A DNA stretch of 64,000 nucleotides from Siphonodentalium dalli. Its lineage: Eukaryota > Mollusca > Scaphopoda > Gadilida > Siphonodentaliidae. The notes under the pieces are model-generated. The model saw only the letters and a program-made list of their open reading frames with translations, was not told the origin of the DNA and did no database searches. The stretch spans positions 68,267,127 to 68,331,126 of the forward strand of contig CP136061.1 of the NCBI GenBank assembly GCA_032622095.1, written 5' to 3'. A program made the position numbers and the translations under genes. Of this stretch, positions 57,300-64,000 are shown piece after piece (positions within the stretch are counted from its first letter, which is position 1; every line of letters starts with the position of its first letter).

Positions 57300-57407
57300 T
57301 AAAGCGGAAATTGCTATGACTTGGGAAGGATATATAAAGCATGCATATCGGAAGTTCATGTACATGTATTGACCTGTATTGTTGTAATCAGTAAACAATC
57401 ACTAGAA

Positions 57408-58450
57408 CAACTGTTCTAAGTCGAGTCCCTTTACCAAATTACCTTGACGCAATAAAGAGCGTTCACTATTACGATATATTGCGAATAAAGAGCGCTTGTA
57501 TATGTGATTACATATTAAACCGGATTATTATCCCTCCTTATAAAAGTGTTATATATGATTGGATGTTTAAACGAACCACGGCGAACGTTTATATATTTTA
57601 CTATCCGATGAGCCCGACCTTGTCCGGGCTATTCAAAAACCAAATTTCAAGTCGATAGCTCCACCCGTTTCCGAGATCTGGTCTGCGCATGCGCGAAGCT
57701 TGCGCCGCACGGGATCGGCGACCCGATAAAATTTGTATCCGGGGCAAGATACATTCACATAGCAAATTTCAAGTCGATAGCTCCACCCGTTTCCGAGTTC
57801 CCGTATATCTCTCTGCAGATGCTAATAACGTTGAATGGTAAACAAACGCTCTTTATAGCGATGCGTCAAAAACAAACGCTCATTAAATTATCACTTGATT
57901 AACCACCGCAGTGCCGTTTTTTTGTGACTGAGAGTGGAGAACGGGTGGTCTGAGCTACTCCAAAACGCGACGCCGACGGTGTCCGTGGGGTTTTACCCTT
58001 AGATATGAAGTTTGAACTCAATCGAGCCAGCCGTTTTCGATTCTATAAAGGACAGACAGACAGACAAACAGAGGTCTTCAAAATATATATGAGATAACCC
58101 TATTGTTATGCGTAATTGACACATAGAGGTCGATTTATGACCTGGATATTCAATAGACCGCATCGCTAGAGTGCTAATTTTATAGGCCAATAACCATGCA
58201 TAGACGCAGTGAATTTCCATCAGTGACAGTCGGCAAAATTGTTTGGGGGTGGGGGAAGCAATATTCCGAAATATATATAAACACCATATTGTCCTAATAT
58301 ATACATGATTCACAACCAAGAAAAAATGAACTTATCATGTCATATTGGTAATGAATGACTTGATTATAATTGATTAAATCCGACAGCAATAAGCCAATTT
58401 TTTTGTTTTACCGCTTTACAATAAATTAAACGAAACGCTCTTTATTGACA
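57408..58450. repeat. Repeated AATAAAGAGCGTT motifs in both orientations
   Basis: Forward at 57451 and 57484 (and 55238, 55367), reverse AACGCTCTTTAT at 57845 and 58435. 57408-57465 is a diverged direct copy of 55330-55380. Also AATTTCAAGTCGATAGCTCC with ACCCGTTTCCGAG twice (57646 and 57767). Together they suggest an element spanning the THAP fragment and interrupted by TTAA-5; its ends are not identified. Confidence 0.5.
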
Positions 58451-58854
58451 CACGACTAATGGCATCTGGAAATTAGAATGTTTACGAGATGATAATTGCC
58501 TAATAACTGTGCAAGTCTTCGCGTATATATGCAATCTTGATATGAATATATAATATAACGTGGACTATTCCGGTAACGAAAAAAAAATATATAAACACGA
58601 GCACATGTTTATATAGATAAATGCGCGCAAAACTAAATAATATACGGGCATGACTTTATAGTAACAACACATCGCGATACATATAATAATAATAATAACA
58701 TGATAAAGACATTTAATCACGAGAAAGGTGATGTTTTCAGTGAAGTTTTGCATTCGCAGTGTGATAACGCGACAATCTACAAAGGCCGCGATGGACTACA
58801 TGCAAACTTAAAATACCGCCGTCGCTTATCTATGCGTTGTCAATGAGTTACCAC

Positions 58855-58925
58855 ATGATCGATCACGTGCTATGCTTCTGTTTACATGTGACAATCACGT
58901 GATCGGGCCGATGATCACGTGACTT
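58855..58925. promoter_or_regulatory. Cluster of three ATCACGTG / CACGTG sites
   Basis: GATCACGTGC at about 58861, AATCACGTGATC at about 58893 and GATCACGTGAC at about 58913. CACGTG is the E-box core bound by bHLH factors. No gene start is visible nearby, so function is open. Confidence 0.35.
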
Positions 58926-59209
58926 CGTCTACAACAAAATCTTCGGCTAACTTCGGAATTTTTGTAATCGTTATAAAAATAACGATTGACGGCCGAATAT
59001 TAGATTATATGCGCCCAATGGACATTTTATATATATATTATTGGTATATTGAAAGAAAATATTATTGTTTTTTCAGGACCGTATTCCTTTAACACCAAAT
59101 ATTGTCTATCAGGAGGGTAATTTCTCAGGGTTGACAAACCTCATAATTAATTGGCCACCCCATCTCCATCCCCCACAAGTATTTTGAATTCAAAAATTAA
59201 TATTAAATG

Positions 59210-59940
59210 AAAGTATCAATGACACAATAACTCAACTTTGAGAGGGGATAATATGATACATTCGTCAATGGAGCGATAAAGGAATGCAGGATGTAGAATG
59301 TGAAATTCAAATTTGAAATCCAAGAGGGCTGCTGGCAGATTTGGAAAAAAAATTGAAGCTCCCATCTAGAGGTCACCCCTCTTGGTGATGATCAGATCAG
59401 GGATGCAGCCCTTTATAGGGTGCCAAAGGATTTAGTCATGGAAAGAATAAAATCCATGATGGCCAATGGCGGCCATGTTTTTTAATGAAATTTGGAAAAA
59501 TTTGATGACCCCCATCTACTATCTAGTAGTCATCCTGAAGATCCATGTGAAGTTTAGTGACAATTGGACAAACGATGTTGCCCCAAAGATCCATATGAAG
59601 TTTGGTGATGATAGGGAGAGTAACATGGCCTGTAGTGTGTGCTGAAGGATTCAGTCATGCAAATAGTAAAATCCAAGATGGCTGCTAGCAGCCATGATAT
59701 TTCATCGAAAATCATTCAAATTTAATAGCTCAGAGGTGATCCTAAACATGTTTCAAAACAATTGTCCGATAAGTGTGGATTTCAGGGTTTGCCGATGTAT
59801 TCAAAAGTAAAATCCAGAATGTGTCAATGACACTGTAGCCCAACTTGGAAAGGGAATAATGTCATAAATTACAATCAATGGATAAAATAAAGGAATGCAG
59901 CAAGTTGAAAACTTCAAGTAATACTAGAGGTCAACCCGGA
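59210..59940. repeat. Family D, diverged array
   Basis: Head-like GTATCAATGACACAATAACT at about 59211, cores near 59320, 59450 and 59675, then a second head GTGTCAATGACACTGTAGCC at 59820. The 'GCTCCCATCTAGAGGTCA' subfamily. Confidence 0.75.
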
Positions 59941-60222
59941 AGAATTTAAGGCCTAACAAAAAAATACCGTTGTTTCCGCTAACGAGCTAAAAAAAATTAG
60001 GGTAGGAAGGTAGGCTTAACTTTTTTTTTTTTGTTAACTTTTTTTTTTTCATTATCTTTAAAAATAACTGTATAATACTTGTCAATAACCCAAACTATGC
60101 ACTTCTTAGCCCCAATCAGGTTAACCCAGATGACAGAGGAACTAGAAACTCCAATTCAATCTTACACATGTTTTAATATTTACATATATACTAGTCTATA
60201 TACTAATATAGTCTTTATAATC

Positions 60223-60507
60223 CTAATATTTCCCATATGGTTTGGCGACAACTGCAGTCAGTCCAGCACCACTGCACTGTTCACATATTGGAGTGACGGT
60301 CTTGTACCGATCTCTTAAGGATGGCTTCACAACACCACCTTCTCCTCCGCATTCAGTGAAGGATCTAGGTATTGTTTGGGGACACCTGTTTTTGGGCAAT
60401 GATATGCCGAAGGCATAACCTGAAGGCCTGAGCAGAGGAATGTTTGGGAAGGGTGACCCCCTGATGATGGTGGGGGTTCTCCCCTTGGAAATGTTTTGAA
60501 AATCCAT
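60223..60507 (-). CDS. Unrecognised 94-codon frame inside the 59.9-61.3 kb element
   Basis: GC-richer than its surroundings. Begins at ATG 60507 and encodes a proline/glycine-rich N-terminus, C-G-G-E-G-G, then V-K-P-S-L-R-D-R-Y-K-T-V, C-E-Q-C-S-G-A-G and V-A-K-P-Y-G-K. The C-x2-C and basic stretch look protein-like. It could be an exon of a captured host gene or the element's own gene. No splice-linked partner exon was found and I assign no function. Confidence 0.35.
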   Translation of the reverse strand: MDFQNISKGRTPTIIRGSPFPNIPLLRPSGYAFGISLPKNRCPQTIPRSFTECGGEGGVVKPSLRDRYKTVTPICEQCSGAGLTAVVAKPYGKY

Positions 60508-60763
60508 TGCATTTAGAGCTAATCTAAGGCTCTTTGAGTCAGTATTTTGAATTTTACTGAGAGGTCAATTTGATCAAGTTTCTCAAGCATAACTTTGGAA
60601 CTTTTTATATATATATGGATTGGAAATGCTTATAAGTTATTGTCAGATATCTTTTGGTTCAATGGATTATGCTTATCCTGCTTGAAATGAGACTTGCCAT
60701 TATCACTCTAATTCATAAATAGGCTATTTTATAAAATTCAAGTGAGACACATACCATACATAA

Positions 60764-60835
60764 TATACTACGTGTACATGTAGTACATAAATACTACATG
60801 TACATGTAGTACAGAAACAATGTACATGTATTAAG
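60764..60835. repeat. TACATGTA-rich palindromic cluster
   Basis: GTGTACATGTAGTA, ACTACATGTACATGTAGTA and TGTACATGTA in succession; self-complementary at several registers. Confidence 0.75.
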
Positions 60836-61319
60836 GTAGTAATGACTATATATGGTACTAATCTCTACCGGTATGTTAATTTTTCATTTGGTATTATGAG
60901 ATCCCACTTGATAACCAGGTTGATTTGATCAAATTGTTAATGTTCCTGTGCTGTAATTGATTGAAATTCTGAAGTCTGAACGCTGAATGATATTAAACAT
61001 ACCTGAACTCAAATTATTTGAAGTTTTCACAGATGAAAGCTAGACAAAGCCAAACATACTTTACAGTATGATTCCAATTCAAATCTTTTTGTAAACTTAC
61101 ATTTCTTATGTCAATATATATAATATATAAATGTTTTGCATCTTGTTATGATATGAATTGGGACGTAAATTAAAAAAAAAAATTAAATAATTTTTTTTTT
61201 TTTTTTTTTGGGCCCAATTTTTTTTTTTTGCAATGGCAATAAAAAGTTTAGGGTCGGGGGTTTAAAATAGGGTCGGTCGGGTTAGCGGAAACAAACGTAT
61301 TTTTTTTTTAGGCCTAAGC

Positions 61320-61740
61320 TAAAAATTATTACAACTTTTTCTATGGGAATATTTCTATTTATTACATGATCCTACCTTTATTCCATTCAATAAACCCATT
61401 CTATAAATTGTGATATTAAACGTTCGTTTAATAACAGGAAATAGTGCCAGGTGACCTTTGACTTCCGGTTTGTGGTTTCTTTACATTCCGTACGCTACGT
61501 CTCAAAATACTATGGCTTCCAATATAATTTCAACAAACTATAATGAATGAAGATTTTGAAAAGTTATGTCATTAAATATACGCCATTAAATACGCCAAAC
61601 AGTCTTTATTTATCTGGGACTATTTCTTTGCGCGGGCAAACAACGTAGAGTTGTGAGAAACGTCATTGCATGCCTTATAGAAGTTGATGTTAGTTTCGCG
61701 TCCCATTTGTTGATTTAAGTATGTTTTGTCGAAGTTTTGG
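61320..61740. other. No gene recognised
   Basis: Mixed-composition sequence with no frame above 60 codons that I would support and no assigned repeat. Confidence 0.4.
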
Positions 61741-61751
61741 ATCATGTAATA

Positions 61752-61905
61752 AATAGAATCTACAACTCGTCCCAAGTTTATAGCGGAATTTACAAAACGA
61801 GTCCAGTAAATTAGGTCTGGACCGAGCCTTTGGCGAGGTACAGACCTAATTTACTGGACGAGTAATAAACTGGGGACTCGTTGTAGATCCTCTATTTCTA
61901 TTTCG
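61752..61905. repeat. 154-bp palindrome
   Basis: AATAGAATCTACAACTCGTC pairs with the mirrored GACTCGTTGTAGATCCTCTATT; inner arms CCAGTAAATTAGGTCTG / CAGACCTAATTTACTGG are perfect around GACCGAGCCTTTGGCGAGGTA. Confidence 0.88.
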
Positions 61906-62104
61906 GCTATTTCAAATGAAACTGCTACATTTCTTATTGAAAGCGAACAACATGATCATTTCAGGTAAAACAATCTGGATTCTCATATGAGACTCATATT
62001 CCTTTCTACCCACACAACAGTAAAAGCACTCCTCTTTGTTACATGCATCATGGATGACTCAAAGAGTGGTTCATCCGAACACCAAATTTATTAGACCACA
62101 GGTA

Positions 62105-62203
62105 AACGTTTGCTTGAAGTTATGAATGTCAGAATCATTGAATGCAACTCATATTATGAGTTGCATTCAATGATTCTGACATTCATAACTTCAAGCAAAC
62201 GTT
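62105..62203. repeat. Perfect 99-bp palindrome, 49-base arms, one-base centre
   Basis: AACGTTTGCTTGAAGTTATG at the left, exactly mirrored at the right; the centre is CAACTCATA-T-TATGAGTTG. I found no mismatch. Confidence 0.95.
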
Positions 62204-62699
62204 GACTCATATAGTCAATATATAATGTGAATAATCAGTCACATGCAGTGTCACTGATATTTAAAGCTGGTGTTATCTCTTGCCAGAAAAATATTTCAGG
62301 ATACAAGGTTGAAATTTATTTTATTTTTGGGAATCACCACCCCGGGAATGTGAGTTTATTCCTATCCGATTTCAAATACCCACCCCTCCAATCCAAGTTC
62401 TTTCCAAGGGAAATTGGGGACCCATCTCCAAAAGTTTGATGAACACTGAAAATAGCAGCATAAGGTGACAATTGGTGTCAAATGTTTAAAGACCATGCGA
62501 ATGGAATACCAATAATGTACTAAATGTAGTAGGCTCATAATGAAAAGCACCAGAAATCTAAAAAAATAACAAAACACTTATTAATTACACTCGTCAATAA
62601 GGTTCAGCATCCATACCCATAGGTTACTATATATAGTATAACCAGCGTCAGACCCACTGATATATATTTAAATGGCTCCCACATAGGGAAGCAGTGCCC

Positions 62700-63055
62700 A
62701 TGGTGTGTATGGTTGACTACTAGTATCGGGTAGAAAATTTAACTGTAAAGAGTAATCCATATGCTAAATTTGAACACAATCAGATAACTAAAACTAAAGT
62801 TATCACCCGGAAACCAAAATGATCGGCAAATTCTAACATCTGGAAAAAATGGGCCGACCGATTCCAAATTTGAACTTGACCTGTATTTTGATGTGGCTAA
62901 TCTACATACAAAATTTGAAAACAGTCAGGCAACTACATGTAGTAAACTCACATGCCAAATTTTATTCCATTCAGTTCAGGCTTACTAAAGTTATTATCCG
63001 GAAGCGAATATTTAGTGACAAACGGACAAAGCAATAACATTATACATTCCTTTTT
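62700..63055. repeat. 'CCATTCAGTTCAGGCTTA' family block
   Basis: Shares AAAGTTATCACCCGGAAACC, TTTGAACTTGACCTGTATTT and CATTCAGTTCAGGCTTACTA with 7470-7880. About two diverged units. Confidence 0.7.
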
Positions 63056-63204
63056 TTAAAGCGGTTTCAAAACGGGCATATACAAAGGATCAAGAAAGGC
63101 AAACTTGGTGAATTTTGTAAAATAAATATGTAAAAATTTGGTTAAATACTCAATATGTATTTTAAAAGCTAGAGAAAACGAAAGGGATTTTTGGCTGTTG
63201 TAGT

Positions 63205-63392
63205 AATTTCCTCACTAGATATAAAAGAGAATGCATAAGCCTAACCATTTTACCTTGTAAGCCAGTGCATAAAACTGTGCATTCTCTTATATTTGCAAGG
63301 CTCCCAATGGGAGACTCGCATATATAAGAGAATGCATTGGCACTGGACCTTCTATGCTGCAACAGCGGAGCTCCCGTCATGAAAGTGTTAAA
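63205..63392. mobile_element. TTAA-1 MITE, left part degraded
   Basis: Second hairpin intact (63278-63342: GTGCATTCTCTTATATTTGC / TATATAAGAGAATGCATTGG), then GCTGCAACAGCGGAGCTCCC and GTCATGAAAGTG-TTAA at 63392. The first hairpin is reduced to AAAAGAGAATGCATAAGC. Confidence 0.75.
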
Positions 63393-63823
63393 CCAAATGT
63401 GTGCTCTATGGTATAAACATAGTCAAATTTGCCTGTGACCAGAATTGGTTTGATGAAATGCCATATTTGAGGACATACAACTCTATAAATTAATGCCCAT
63501 ATATCGTTTATTTATAAATGCACTGGACTGACACCTTCCCATTGAACAATATCCAAATACAATCAGTGAACATGGCCCTGATCAAACAGATAGAATACAC
63601 ACTAACATATGGCCATAAGTTATGTCACATGAAGACATGTGTTTTACTAAACCAAAATCCTCAGGCCAGGAATTATTATCCAAATATCTATTCTATGATA
63701 TCAGCTGAATCAACATCTTAGAGCTACTTAGTATAGTAATGTACTGAAAAGATCACCCTCCAACAGGCAAGGTCTGCACAAGGTTGCACAAACAGTGGTT
63801 ACAGGCCAAAGTGGAGAAAGATA

Positions 63824-64000
63824 TACAGTAATACCCTAAAAAATCGACTCCTTAACCACAGCAGAATTATGGGTAACTTTTCAGGATTTAGTCGGAAATA
63901 TGGCTTGTTGCTTCATCGGAAAGCTCTCACTCCGATGAATGGCAACAAGCCATATTTCCGACTAAATCCTGAAAAATTACCCATAATTATGCTGTGGTTA
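63824..64000. mobile_element. MITE-A, cut by the window end
   Basis: TA-CAGTAATACCCTAAAAAAT at the left, through GGAAAGCTCTC and the mirrored arm to GCTGTGGTTA. The last ~30 bases lie outside. Confidence 0.9.

Larger units (their letters stand above)
59945..61320. mobile_element. 1.37-kb element with imperfect TIRs and T-rich subterminals
   Basis: Left AAGGCCTAACAAAAAAATAC, then GTTTCCGCTAAC; right (reverse complement) TAGGCCTAAAAAAAAATACG, then TTTGTTTCCGCTAACC. Subterminal poly-T/poly-A tracts at 60020-60050 and 61170-61235. Interior includes the GC-richer frame at 60223-60507. Confidence 0.65.

Overview
This is a repeat-saturated, AT-rich animal nuclear DNA window. It has short exons with GT-AG introns, a cell-surface receptor gene, a tRNA-derived SINE, a CR1/L2-like LINE and dozens of small DNA transposons. 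The style of the repeats (arrays with 'AAAATCCAAGATGGC' monomers, 'GGCCATAACTCT' blocks, palindromic MITEs) suggests a marine lophotrochozoan, most likely a mollusc. That taxonomic call is an inference and weaker than the gene call.

One cellular gene is clear. A plexin-family receptor lies on the minus strand. Nine coding exons between 29922 and 2454 join in phase into about 673 residues: signal peptide, sema domain (exons 1-3), first PSI (exons 4-5), linker or immunoglobulin-like region (exons 6-7), second PSI (exon 8) and the start of an IPT/TIG domain (exon 9). The rest of the ectodomain, the transmembrane helix and the cytoplasmic GAP must lie beyond coordinate 1. The eight introns (1.8-6.1 kb) are largely transposon sequence.

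From about 30 kb to 64 kb I find no convincing host exon. That half is layered mobile DNA. It contains: (i) a palindromic TA-flanked MITE (here MITE-A, about 217 bp, ten copies); (ii) several piggyBac-like TTAA-flanked families (TTAA-1 to TTAA-5); (iii) a 'twin-hairpin' module built on CCAATGCATTCTCTTATATA arms; (iv) hairpin families MITE-B and MITE-C; (v) an internally deleted LINE at 48.9-51.0 kb and a SINE at 43.7-44.1 kb with a similar 3' tail; (vi) remnants of a hAT-like zinc-finger gene and a THAP gene; (vii) minisatellites, long palindromes and a 44-base C run.

The most interesting structure is at 48.72-51.34 kb. Two MITE-A ends appear to have moved together, with the DNA between them, into a TA inside a MITE-C copy. 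A likely source-type arrangement is still visible at 38.97-39.96 kb, and a LINE later landed inside the moved segment. Several insertions can be dated relative to one another because empty-site versions are present in the same window.
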